NCBI GenBank assembly: GCA_029959085.1
Contig: JARWIR010000001.1
Span: forward strand, 68,138,899-68,202,898
From: Nemophila menziesii
Lineage: Eukaryota; Streptophyta; Magnoliopsida; Boraginales; Hydrophyllaceae
Direction: 5' to 3'
DNA: 64,000 bases
Shown here: one piece after another, positions 34,241-44,408 of the stretch
How positions within the stretch are numbered: position 1 is the first letter of the stretch
Layout of the letters: each line of letters begins with the position of its first letter
Notes under the pieces: generated by a model
What the model saw: only the letters and a program-made list of their open reading frames with translations
Told to the model about the DNA's origin: nothing
Databases searched by the model: none
Translations under genes and position numbers: made by a program

Positions 34241-35617
34241 AAATGAAGAGAGAATGGATCTGATAAGTTATATTTTATGGGTATTATTTTTTGGTTAATT
34301 TTTTATTAATTGTTATTTAAGGATATTTTGGTTAAAATGTCTAAAATAAAATTAAAATATATGTTTATAATGAGATTTAAAAAAAATACATATATTATAT
34401 TTCTTAATAGGGGTACTTTTAAATTTTTTTAGAATGGTAAGGGAGGCCATCCCAAAAAAAGTTTTTCTAATTATTCAGTATTTTTAAAGAGTAATGATAT
34501 ATGAGAAAATGGCACCTAGGGTCTTGAACACACCCCCCTCTTCAAGATGGGGACCCGGCCTAGAGCCTCTTCTTACTAAAGACCTCAGCAACTTTTTAAC
34601 ACATGAACCCCAAAACCCCTGTTACCTTTCTACCCTCGTTTTATTTTTTCTTTTCCTATATATATTAATTTAGATACCACAAACTACATTTTCAGATCCA
34701 GATGCAGTTTCTCTCACCTACCTCTCCTCCCCATTTCTCCCCTCCGATGTGAGTAGCTCCAAAACCACCACCACCACTAAAACACACCACCACAACCACC
34801 CTTCTCGCAACCTCTCATGGCAGCCATGGAGGTTCCACCAAAACACCACCACCACCATAACACATCCACGGAACCACCACCATAACACATAACACATCCA
34901 TGGAGGAGTTCACCGGAGTTACTGTTCGTGACCATCTCGGCGCTCCACCTATATTCCTCCATGGCTCGACGAGAAGAAGACCATGGCTGCTTCCATGGCT
35001 GTTCATCTCAAGGAACAGATCTGCTCCATCTTCTTGCCGGTTTGTTGATGATTTTGGCGACGGTGGAAGCTCCATTCCTGAAGCTCGAGCAGAAATGCAA
35101 TGAAGATCTGTTCCTGAAGCTCCATAGCCGTTTTATTTCTTATCTGGCTTTACAGATCTGAACTCCGCGCCGCTGGTTCGATACGTGGTGGTGGTTCGAT
35201 TTGTTGTTCGCCGGAGTTACAGTGGCTTCGTTCTCAGCCATGGAGGAGTTGCAGTGGCGGTGATTTTTTCGAGTTGCAGTGGCGGAGCTTCTCAATCGTG
35301 GTTGCTGCTGTCTTCGTGTGGTGTTCGTGTGGGGGTGGTTGTGATCGTGGTATGGTGGTTGAGCTCAAATGTTAGTTGCTTCGCGAAGAGAAACACTGAG
35401 CTCGCGGTGGTGGGTTTCTTGGCTATGGCAGCGGTGAAACGAGCTTGAAGAAGAAGCAGTGAGTATTTTTTTTTCAGTAGGTTGACCAGATCTAGATCTG
35501 GTCAAACTAGGTAGAATTTTTTTTGGCTTGTGTAATAATATATTTTTTTAAGTAATACTCATTACTTTTGTTAAATAAATGGTTCAGTAATTTTTTTATA
35601 TTAGTCCTCAATTTTTA

Positions 35618-35735
35618 AGAGTACTCCGAGTTTTTCTCAGAGTACTCCGAGATTTTCTTAGAGTACTCCGAGATTTTCTTAGAGTACCCCGAGATTTTCT
35701 TAGAGTACTCCGAGATTTGCTTAGAGTACTTCGCA
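35618..35735. repeat. 21-bp minisatellite (GAGTACTCCGAGATTTTCTTA)-type
   Basis: About five and a half copies of a 21-bp unit built around GAGTACTCCGAG. Further copies of the palindromic core GAGTACTC appear in looser spacing at 35794-35867, there as CGGAGTACTC, so both orientations occur. The array lies inside the Mutator-like element. Confidence 0.85.
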
Positions 35736-35739
35736 ATTT

Positions 35740-36012
35740 TCTGGCAGTCGGTGGTCGGTGGTTGGAAATCGGTGGTCGGTGGTTGGATATATAGAGTACT
35801 CATTTAAATATATAGAGTACTCAGCAAAATTGTCGGAGTACTCAGCAAATTCTCGGAGTACTCTATGTTTTTTTCGGTGACCGGTGACTGGTGGCCTGAG
35901 GTCGGTGGTCGGAGGTCGGTGGTCGGTGGTCGGTGGTCGGTGGTCGGTGGTCGGTGGTTGGTGGTCGGAGGTCGGTGGTAGGTGGTCGGAGGTTGGAGGT
36001 AGGTGGGTAGTG
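35740..36012. repeat. GGTCGGT simple array
   Basis: Tandem 7-bp units of GGTCGGT/GGTGGTC type, densest at 35899-35995. They create long open frames on both strands that are low-complexity artefacts. Confidence 0.85.
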
Positions 36013-36179
36013 GTAGGTAGTGGAGAGAGAAACAGTGACATCACACTTTTTTGTCTTTTAGTGTTAGTAAGGGTAGGAAAGACTATTGTAAAAAATGAGG
36101 TCCCTAAGAAGAATATCATTTTTGAAGCTACTCTATAGAGAAGAAAGATATTTTCCAAGACCCTATATATAATTCACCC

Positions 36180-36361
36180 ATGATATATACCACTCAAATT
36201 CATACCATCTAAATACCACCCAATGACGTGGCATGAATTGGTTGGTTACAAATTTTTAATCAAATCAAGAAAATAAATACATTAGTGATTTGTAACCAAC
36301 CAATTCACGCCACGTCATTGGGTGGTATTTGGGTGGTATGAATTTGGGTGGTATATATCAT
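36180..36361. repeat. Foldback with about 75-bp arms
   Basis: The left arm contains ATACCACCCAATGACGTGGC and the right arm its near-perfect complement GCCACGTCATTGGGTGGTAT. The loop is about 25-30 bp. The arms begin ATGATATATACCAC. It may be a separate foldback MITE bounded by TA (36188-36189 and 36352-36353) or the native terminus of the surrounding Mutator-like element. Confidence 0.75.
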
Positions 36362-36376
36362 TACTCATTTTTAAAA

Positions 36377-36417
36377 GATTCTATTTTTTTTTTTTTTTTT
36401 TTTGACTATTGATTCTA
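36377..36417 (-). repeat. Possible LINE tail-only scar
   Basis: GATTCTA at 36377-36383 and 36411-36417 flanks 27 bases that read AATAGTC plus an A-run on the minus strand. The duplication is only 7 bp, so support is weaker than for the other scars. Confidence 0.4.
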
Positions 36418-36474
36418 ATTACTCAACAAACATTGATAGATAACGAAAATAAGTTCCAACATCTTGCCGAAAGT

Positions 36475-36515
36475 AGTCACACGTATTCCGTCCAAAAAAA
36501 AAAAGTCACACATAT
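36475..36515 (+). repeat. LINE tail-only insertion scar
   Basis: AGTCACACGTAT (36475-36486) and AGTCACACATAT (36504-36515) flank TCCGTCC plus an A-run. The flanks match at 11 of 12 positions. The insert resembles the TTGTCC plus A-run end of the LINE at 40350. Confidence 0.55.
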
Positions 36516-36729
36516 ACCCCTCCAAGATTCTACGTACCACAATCCCCCTATGAATCAGCCTACTACCTTTTTTAGATGAAACAAACATTTTATGTGTTTT
36601 TGCTTGGTCTTTTCGGTTTCTCAATTCATAGCAAACAAAACAAATTTATTCCAAAACCACTACCTTAATCTATTTTAATTTTTATTTTAGAAAAATATAT
36701 CCCCATAAATATTCAGTGTTTCAAAGATT

Positions 36730-37437
36730 AATAAATAGGGATTATGTCCAAAGGGTCTTGAACACTCACCCCTACTCGTAACTCAACCCCTTCTTTTGTT
36801 CTTTTTACTATGGACAATTGGACATCAATAAGATTTTAACACTGAAAGTTAAAATCTCATTTACAAATTTATCCTTTTTTGTTTACTTCCACTATATATA
36901 CTAAATATTTGTTTTATAAATCTCAAAAATCATTTTCTGTCACCATTCTTTCTCTCACTTCCCCCTCACCTAGATTTTCTCTCTCTCCCATATTTCTTCC
37001 ACCACCACCCAACCAATCTTCTTTTCGGCGAGCACAAATCCGCTAACTGGAGAAGACCACCATGAATCCAGCATCTCCTCTGTCTTTGATGAGTCCAAAC
37101 CGCCGTGGATCCACCTCCAGCATCTCCTCGGGCGAGAGGAAGCAGATCCAACTGCGCCAAGATCCAACTGCGAGACCTGAGCTCCCTGCGAAACAGCTTC
37201 AGGCGAAACAGCTCCGGCGAAGGACCTCCATGCGAAACAGCTCCGGCAGAAGCAAGGTTTTTGAGGTCTCCATCGATTTGCATGCTAGATTAGATCTCCG
37301 ACTTCGCCCTTCTCCTTCCAGATCCGGTGGCAACGACTCCACCCTCCTCCTTCCAGATCCAGCTCCGACGAAGCACCTCCTTCCGCGTGATCTCCGACTC
37401 CGCCATCCCCCTTCAAGATCCGGCGGCGATTACAGAA
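36730..37437. other. Possible second, truncated Mutator-like end
   Basis: AAGGGTCTTGAACACTCACCCCTA (split by position, about 36745) resembles the inside of the Mutator-like end at 34517. As there, a CTATATATA box (about 36890) and a TTCTCTCAC-rich leader follow. Downstream DNA repeats CGAAACAGCT and CTCCGGCGA-type motifs and has overlapping open frames without domains. A LINE starts at about 37438 and no matching right end was found. Confidence 0.35.
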
Positions 37438-40375
37438 GTTAAATCTAATTTTCAACGGTTTTATTGTCATCTGTTTGCAGAAAAATCTGCGACTATGGAT
37501 AAAATCAATCATGCCCTGAGGTTTGTTAAACACAAGGTGACTCAGAGTATGAACCAGAAACTGATTGCAGCTCCAACCATGGAAGAACTTGAATTGGCTC
37601 TTAAAAATCTATCGCCAACCAAAGCTCCGTGACCGGACAGATTAAAGGGTAAGTTTTACACCGAAATTTGGGATATTATTAAAACTGATGTGTTTAGAGT
37701 AGTAGAAGATTTCTTTAATAATAACATACCTCTGGATGAGATGAACGATACCTTGATAACTCTTATCCCGAAAGGTGATATACAGGAATTGTTAGGAGAT
37801 TATAGGCCGATCTCTTGCATTAACTTCGGATACAAACTAATTGCTAAAATGTTATCGAATCGACTTCAACATATTATGAATGAGATTGTGTCACCAACAC
37901 AAGTGGCTTTTATCAAAGGCGGGGCTATCCAAGATAATATTCTAATAGCACAGGAATTATCGTATTATATGACACGCAAGAGGAAAAAACCTAAGCCTAT
38001 GGCTAGCGTAAAAATCGACATGGCCAAAGCTTATGATCAAGTCAGATGGGATTTCATAATAAAGTTACTGACAAAGATGGGATTTCATGACAAATGGGTC
38101 CAGTGGCTTAAGATTTGTATTACGGATATTACTTTTCAAATTAATCTCAATGGACAGAGACTCCCGAAATTCAAATCAGGAAGGGGACTCAGACAGGGAG
38201 ATCCCTTATCTCTTTTTCTCTTTTCTCTTATGATAGAAGCACTTATAAGCTTAATTGAATCAGCTTGTCAAGACGGACAGATTCAAGGCATACAGATAAC
38301 AAGAAATTGCCCAGAGATCTCTCATCTTCTTTTTGCAGATGACTCGTTATTCTTTCTTACACTTAATAATACAAATATTAGTGCTTTCAATACATGTCTC
38401 ACAGATTACTGCGAAGGATCGGGAATACAAATTAACTACCAGAAATCAGCCATTTGTTTCAGCAAAGATACTTCACAAGACCTTAGGAATCAAGTTACGG
38501 AAGATATACACATGGTAGAAACGGAGGACCTAGGGAAATACTTGGGTATACCATTATGCCATAAAAGGTCGAAGAGTGAAGCATTAGAATGGATAGCCAA
38601 AAAGATTTTTTCAAAAACAGAAGGATGGAAAGCAAAGATTTTATCGGAAGGGGGTAAAGAAGTATTAATCAAAGCAGTCTTACAAGCTATACCAGTTTAT
38701 ACTATGTCTATTTTTTCATACCCGATAACTTTTTGCAAGAAATTAATCTCAGCTATCGTTAATTTCTGGTGGAGTTCAGGAGAAAGAAACCGGATTCACT
38801 GGATGGCGTGGGAGAAGTTGACGGTTGGAAAGCTTTTAGGAGGTATTGGTTTCAAAGATCTTAAACGAATGAACACATCGCTTTTAGGAGCGCAAGCATG
38901 GAGAATTTTACATAATCCAAACACACTTGCGGCTCGACTCCTAAAAGGTATTTACTATCCCAATTCTGATTTTATGAATATTAAACACAGACAGAATAGA
39001 ACGTGGAGTTGGGCTAGTATTATGGAAGACAGGGACTTCATAAAACAACACGGATTATATCAAATTGGGAACGGAAATACGACGAATATTTGGAATGACA
39101 AATGGCTTGATACCAATTGGAAACTTGAAAAACCAGACTCTTGCGACCTTCAAAAAGTTAACGAATTATGGAAGTCAGATACGACGGAGTGGAATTTTGA
39201 AATCCTTGACGATTTCTTCCCACAACCAATCATACCAGAAGTAACAAGAATCCGAATCATAAATCCAGAACAAGAAGACCGATTCATATGGCCATACTCG
39301 AAGAATGGAATCTATACAACAAAAACGGGATACAAAAAACTCACAGATATTGCTACTTTCGAAGAACCTCAGACAACGACTCAAACGAATAGCGTGAGAC
39401 CCACTCTATGGAAGACAATTTGGGACGCGAATATCCCAAAAAAGATACGTATGTTTAATTGGAAAGCCTGCAGCAACGCCATACCAACAACAGTCAACTT
39501 GTATAATCGTAATTGCTTCGACTCTCCGCATTGTCCATGGTGCCAAATCGAGGAAGAGACAACCGAACATATACTGCTACAATGTACTATTAACAAAACT
39601 ATTTGGGCAGCTTCGATTTTACAAATTTCAATACCACAAACGAAGATTCATAATATTGGCGAGTGGCTACAACAAATCATTGAGACTTTCTCTTTTGGAG
39701 GATGGGAAAGGAAAATAGTTACCAACTACATCCAAATACTTATATGAAATATATGGAAAGCAAAAATGAGAGCAATACACGAGAACAACTTTATTAATAT
39801 AGATCAGATCATTCAAAGCACCAACAAATTAATGGGTGAATTACATGGAAACAACTGGACAAGAAAGGAGAATACGACTGATATCATCACATCTCAGAGT
39901 CGTCCACAATCACCGAAAATACAAAATACAGAAGATATTAGCTTCATGTGTGACGCTTCGTTTACAACAAAATTCGAACCAACTGGGATAGGAGTTGCAA
40001 TCACCAATCGAAGAACGGGTAACACAAGCAATAGCTCCTCAACAGCTATGTGCAACACTAGTCTTGAAGGGGAAGCAATGGCCGTTCTGGAAGCTGTTAA
40101 CCTATGCAAGTCATATCAAGAACAAAGAAAGATAATCTTTTCTGATAACCTTGAATTATTACAAGGTATTATTAGGCAGGTGTCAACGGCAAGATGGACT
40201 ATTCTCCCGATCATCCGGCAGATTAGGATGAAAGCAGAAGAAGCCGGACAGTTGTCCTTTCGGCATCTACCGAGAAGGATGAACAGTCAAGCCGACCGTC
40301 TTGCGAAAAATGCTAGACACGGAACCACTTTCAAAGAGGATCCTTGTCCAAAAAAAAAATCAAAATAATTAACAA
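37438..40375 (+). pseudogene. LINE ORF2 (RT, zf-RVT, RNase H), two TGA stops only
   Basis: One reading phase is open from about 37438 to 40368 except for TGA at 37630-37632 and TGA at 39745-39747. The first sits in APGPDG (G to stop), the second in LW-NIWKAK (W to stop). RT motifs are NDTLITLIPKGD, DYRPISCINFGYK, KIDMAKAYDQVRWDF, RQGDPL and LLFADDSLFF. The zinc finger (CPWCQIEEE, HILLQC) and RNase H (CDASF, EGEAMAVLEAVN, SDNLELLQG, SFRHLPRRMN) are complete. The frame ends inside the A-tail (TTGTCC plus A-run, about 40346-40358). The endonuclease and ORF1 are missing, so it is 5'-truncated. Confidence 0.9.
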
Positions 40376-40664
40376 AGAATTCATTTCCTTCATAAATATA
40401 CTTCTTGATAAACACCAATTAAATCAAAGAACACAAAGAAAGTCTCACATCCTTACATCATAAAGAACTAACAAATGAATTACAAACACATATACGACTC
40501 TATGAAACAACAGAAATGAAATCTATGTGTGAATTCTTATCTGCAAAATAAAGAATGAAAAAATAATAATAATAATATCTCTATAACTACAAAGAATATG
40601 AATGTATTATCTTAACTCTTTCCTCTATATGTGTGTGTAGTATCATATATAATGACGAATAATA
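40376..40664. other. SCL28 3' flank
   Basis: AT-rich stretch between the LINE tail and the SCL28 stop codon. It should contain the SCL28 3' UTR and polyadenylation signal (minus strand). No other feature is seen. Confidence 0.4.
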
Positions 40665-42485
40665 TCAAATCGCCCCTGAACTCCCTGCAATATCACTCGG
40701 TGCCCAAGCCGAGACTGTAAAAAGTGGCTGCTCCTCCCAACTCAATGTAAGCGCCGCTCCTCCTCCACCATACCTCCCTTGCACTTCCACCTGATAACTC
40801 TCGCCGGAATAAATCCTCAATAACATACAACTCTGAAGAAACTCCCTTTCTGTAACTCCGATACACCGGAAACTTCCACGTTCCATCATCTCTCTCCATT
40901 TTCCAAAACATTCATGTCTTTCACATCTCACTCTTCCTTCACAAGCTATCACATTTCGTATCTCTCTCCCAAACATCTCCTCAATCTTAAACCTCACTAA
41001 ACTATTCTCATCTCTCGAATTATAATTCGAATCCAAACTATCGAAAATCGCTGAATAATATTTCAACGCTTCACTAAATCGAGTATCGAAAATAGAGCTA
41101 TTATCTGAAACTTCTTGCTCCGTTACAATCATAATATCTGGGTTTATACTACGAATCAAACCCAAGAAATCATTTAACACATTTCCAGTTCCATCGTAAA
41201 GTAATTTATGTAACTGAAATACACAATTCACGGCTACACATTCTTTCTCCTTAACATGAAGCATCCATAGCCTTACATCTTCTAATCGATCCACAACAGG
41301 ATGAAATTCAAACGGTAAATTCATTGATTCAGCAAAACCAGCGAGTCTCGCACCTGTTTCTAGAAGGTCTTGTTTTGATTCTCCTATTCCCGTAACCCTA
41401 ATAAAGCTTGGTGGATTAGGTTTTCGATTTGCTAAGCTTTGAAATAAACCAGGCCATTGAAGACCTTGTTTGATATCGAAATCGATTATATGTACTCGAT
41501 CTTTTCCTTCGAAAGCTCGTAAGATAATTTCATTCGCTGTGAAATGAATGAATTTTGGTACAGGTGTAACCTCGTTATAGAGACGTAAAGCTGTTCCATT
41601 ATCTTCGATTTCACGAGGTGGCGCTATGTGGAAGATATTAGGCCATAGATGAGCTACACGAAGAGCTAAAGCTTCAGTGAAATAGCTAGTGAGACGATGA
41701 ATTGTGGACCCCACTCTAGGTGAAGCAAGTTCACCTAGTCTAGCAAGATAATGGGTTATTCCAGGTATGTTTTTTAATCCAATCGCATCAACACATGATA
41801 CGAGTAAGCTTACTAGCTCGAGCCCATCATGGGTTTGACTCGAGTCTTCAACTCTGTTGACTAAGCTAGAACCGTTGACTATTCCAATCTCTGATACGTT
41901 CTCATCTAACCGTTGAATTAAACCATGACTCTCGGATGAACCTGAACCGCTTGATCTTGCTTCTCTAATTACTAGACCCTGAGTTTGAGTTCTTTCTCTT
42001 TCTCTCTCTCTTTCTCTTTCTCTTTCTTCTTCGCCTGAACAAGTAAGCCTAGGAATCGAACAAGGCAAATCAAAACCTGATGATAACCAAAAATTCGAAC
42101 TTCCAAAACTCGCTAACTTCAAATCTTCGCCTTCTTCATTACCCTTTATCCTCTTTGATCTGTTTATCCCAGATTCTTCATCAAACAACCCTGTTTCTGC
42201 ATACCTTTTTTTCAACACAGTCTGACCTGTGTTGGGAGGACGAACATTCACATTCTGACGAAGTGAACAATTACTAGATGGCCTTGACTGTGACTCAACG
42301 GAGATGCCAGCTGGACGAATCGACTGTGACCTAGAAGACTCTTTTCTCGGAAAATTACATGGTAAATCCAATCTCTGTGTGCTCATTGAAGGAAAATGAC
42401 AAGCTTGAAACTGTGTAGAAGATGTTTCACTCCTTAATCTATGCCTAGGTGAAGATAACAATGATGATGAACAACCTGCCAACAT
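40665..42485 (-). CDS. SCL28: GRAS transcription regulator SCARECROW-LIKE 28
   Basis: This intron-less frame encodes 606 residues. The N-terminus MLAGCSSSLLSSPRHRLRSE and TQRLDLPC match the start of Arabidopsis SCL28. The GRAS domain begins near residue 220 (LVSLLVSCVDAI) and has the VHIID motif as VHIIDFDIKQGLQWPGLFQS (about 329-348), PFYRE-like and RVER-like segments, and a C-terminal SAW region (SWEEQPLFTVSAWAP). SCL28 is a nuclear regulator of G2/M progression and cell size that acts under MYB3R factors. A run of RE dipeptides (about residues 150-165, plus-strand CT repeat at 41995-42035) is a coding microsatellite. The start is the first ATG and matches the family. Confidence in identity is high because both the family-specific N-terminus and the full GRAS domain are present. 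Confidence 0.95.
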   Translation of the reverse strand: MLAGCSSSLLSSPRHRLRSETSSTQFQACHFPSMSTQRLDLPCNFPRKESSRSQSIRPAGISVESQSRPSSNCSLRQNVNVRPPNTGQTVLKKRYAETGLFDEESGINRSKRIKGNEEGEDLKLASFGSSNFWLSSGFDLPCSIPRLTCSGEEERERERERERERTQTQGLVIREARSSGSGSSESHGLIQRLDENVSEIGIVNGSSLVNRVEDSSQTHDGLELVSLLVSCVDAIGLKNIPGITHYLARLGELASPRVGSTIHRLTSYFTEALALRVAHLWPNIFHIAPPREIEDNGTALRLYNEVTPVPKFIHFTANEIILRAFEGKDRVHIIDFDIKQGLQWPGLFQSLANRKPNPPSFIRVTGIGESKQDLLETGARLAGFAESMNLPFEFHPVVDRLEDVRLWMLHVKEKECVAVNCVFQLHKLLYDGTGNVLNDFLGLIRSINPDIMIVTEQEVSDNSSIFDTRFSEALKYYSAIFDSLDSNYNSRDENSLVRFKIEEMFGREIRNVIACEGRVRCERHECFGKWREMMERGSFRCIGVTEREFLQSCMLLRIYSGESYQVEVQGRYGGGGAALTLSWEEQPLFTVSAWAPSDIAGSSGAI

Positions 42486-43150
42486 TCTTCTTCACTCTTA
42501 CTCTTTCAAAAACCCCACTTACCCACCCTTTTCTCTTCTTTGCTCTGTTTTTCTGTGTAAAATTTTCAAACTATGCAATGATTTTGTAAAAATTTTGTCA
42601 ACAAATATAGTATATATCTTTTGAAATTTGATGTATTTTGAAAACAGAGGAATAATCAATTTTTGTAAAGAGAAATCAATGTCTCTAGAAGTGAGTGTGT
42701 GAAGTTTCAAAAAAACCGAAAATGGAATCCGATGTAAAAAAAACAAGATCAATGTGTGTCCTATAGTATAGTGTAATAGTTTATGTGCAAGAAAGAATAG
42801 AATCAGCAAGTTTTAAAAACAATAAAACAAATTTAAAGAATCAAAGAATTGTTAGAAATATAATAAACACCTACCAAAACAACAAATTAATCATCGGATT
42901 CCAAAAAATTCAATAAAAATTCATACTTGATTTTTGAGCTGATGAATACATTTTCCCTTTACCATGTTGATCAAAAGCTGAAAAAAGAAGCAACCCACAT
43001 TAGCAAATGAATCCATTCATTGAAGCATTTAAAAACAAAACACCCATTAAAACATGTAAGAAAATCACCATTTTTGGAAAGAAAACTAAACTATTCACTT
43101 CTTCTCTATCTCACTAACCCAAAAAAGCCATAAGTAAATGTACAACTCTG

Positions 43151-43160
43151 TTTTTATATA
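43151..43160 (-). promoter_or_regulatory. TATA box of SCL28
   Basis: On the minus strand TATATAAAAA lies about 670 bp upstream of the ATG. A transcription start near 43125 would give a leader of roughly 640 bp. That leader may contain an intron: a polypyrimidine acceptor CTTCTTTTTTCAG is visible at about 42985. Confidence 0.5.
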
Positions 43161-43309
43161 GTATAATGACTAAGACACTCTTGTAGTTTTTCAATAGTAG
43201 ACTAGTATTTTATGATAGTGCCGTTTTTTACCAGCCTAACGGGGACAAAATGAAAGATGGTTCAGTAAAAAGGGGTTCTTTCGAGGAATGTTGATGGAAT
43301 ATTGATTTG

Positions 43310-43382
43310 TGGCCGTTGGATTGATGATCTGAAGGTGGAGAATAGTGGAAAATATGACCGTTAGTGAAATATGACCGTTGGA
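43310..43382 (-). promoter_or_regulatory. Cluster of three MSA (MYB3R-binding) motifs
   Basis: On the minus strand TCCAACGGCCA (43320-43310) and TCCAACGGTCA (43382-43372) both fit the M-phase activator consensus YCYAACGGYYA exactly. ACTAACGGTCA (43365-43355) differs only at the first base. All lie 150-230 bp upstream of the TATA box of SCL28. MYB3R proteins bind such sites in G2/M genes, and SCL28 is a known MYB3R target in Arabidopsis. Confidence 0.75.
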
Positions 43383-43730
43383 GGAATAGGTGTACATGTA
43401 CGGAGGTGGTTTCCTGTTATGGGGTTGTGGAGAGAGTCTGATACAGACACGTAGGGTGCACGTGGATATCTGCTGATGGTTGTCTATTTGCCCGTTGGTT
43501 TAACAATTTATGACTTTTACTTTATTTAGTTACTTATTAGTAAAGGAATTTTTTTGGGTGAGAAGTGAAAATTGTACTCTAACTTCACTAATTATGGTTT
43601 ATTGTCCGTTGATGTTTGTTTGAGATTTATTGTACTACCCAAAGTAAAAATTAAGAAAAGTGATTTATTGATTCTCATGTATTTTTGACGATTGACAATC
43701 TACTTGTTGTAGCACAATTGAATCATTAAG

Positions 43731-43777
43731 TTGTTACACAATACCTTTGACGAAAAAAAAAAAATTGTTACACAATA
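43731..43777 (+). repeat. LINE tail-only insertion scar with 13-bp TSD
   Basis: TTGTTACACAATA is exact at 43731-43743 and 43765-43777. The 21 bases between are CCTTTGACG plus an A-run, like the CTTTGAC plus A-run end of the LINE at 34231 and the TTCGACT plus A-run end at 49465. Confidence 0.75.
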
Positions 43778-43887
43778 GATTTTTATTATAAATAATTATG
43801 ATATTATCAATGGATATTTAAAATTTCAGAATGTGTGAAGGTTACTAACTTTTCACAAAATTTATTTTTTTGTTTGAGTACAAATAG

Positions 43888-44095
43888 GGCGGTGAACGAA
43901 CCAAGCCGCTCGTAAATCGATCGAAATCGGTTCGGAAAAAGCCCGTTCGAGATCGTCCGCTAAGCTTGCCAAGTTCGAGCTCAAAAAATTACTTGTTTAC
44001 CAAACGAGCCAAGCCGAACTTGTTCGCAAACTACTCGTAAAGCTCGTTTTTTTTTTTTACTTTATTTATTTATATATATATATATATACACTATA
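43888..44095. repeat. Dispersed repeat rich in GAACGAGC/AAGCTCG motifs
   Basis: GGCGGTGAACGAACCAAGCC, GGTTCGGAAAAAGCCCGTTC and AAACGAGCCAAGCCGAACTT resemble the ends of common plant non-autonomous hAT-like repeats. A TA run follows at 44070-44088. Boundaries and TSD were not found. Confidence 0.3.
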
Positions 44096-44161
44096 CTTTT
44101 GTCTTTTTTTTCTAACATTATATTTTAATTTTATCTTTCATTAAATATTTGACTTTCTAAC

Positions 44162-44408
44162 ATTGTTTAACCCTTATTCAGCAATGTACTAGTAGAGAGA
44201 AAAAATTTTGTAATGTTAAAGGGCTAGTTAGTAGTATTTGTAAGATGAAACAATGTTGTAATTTTAAAATCTCCTTTGTAAGGAGATCAAAAAACTCTTG
44301 CGCAGATTGGGTGGCTAAACAGGAGATTAAAGGCTCCTTGTTTAGCCTTTAGAACTCTTTTCCACCTCCCAAACTCGCATCTCTCTTAGCTAGAGACTTT
44401 AACGCTGT
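44162..44408 (+). repeat. Displaced copy of LINE 3' end (247 bp)
   Basis: This segment matches 49171-49417 with the same length and about three base differences. It encodes the end of the RNase H domain (SCADWVAKQEIKG) of the LINE directly downstream. It ends at AACGCTGT, and the next bases start the ORF1 sequence of that LINE. Confidence 0.9.

Larger units (their letters stand above)
34489..36366. mobile_element. Non-autonomous Mutator-like element with 9-bp TSD
   Basis: The exact 9-bp repeat ATTTTTAAA lies at 34480-34488 and 36367-36375. Both ends start GAGTAATGATATAT in inverted orientation. Further inside, TAGGGTCTTG occurs on the left (about 34517) and in reverse complement on the right (about 36157). 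Between lie a TATATATA box (about 34661), CCA-rich DNA, short frames without domains, a 21-bp minisatellite and a GGTCGGT array. No transposase is present. A foldback at 36180-36361 forms the right end. The short open frames (34900-35103, 35185-35448) are not supported as genes. Confidence 0.8.

Noticed and set aside
34777..35448. Several overlapping short frames on both strands
   Set aside because: CCA/TGG-rich low-complexity DNA inside a non-autonomous transposon. The frames compete with each other and show no domain.
35618..35735. CRISPR-like array
   Set aside because: The unit repeats without unique spacers, so it is a minisatellite, and the DNA is plant nuclear.
35721..36158. 145-residue minus-strand frame rich in P, T and H
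   Set aside because: It is created by the GGTCGGT simple array inside a Mutator-like element and has no domain.
37062..37442. 126-residue plus-strand frame (MNPASPLSLMS...)
   Set aside because: Arg/Ser-rich translation of repeated CTCCGGCGA-type DNA. Overlapping frames are equally open, and a LINE interrupts it.
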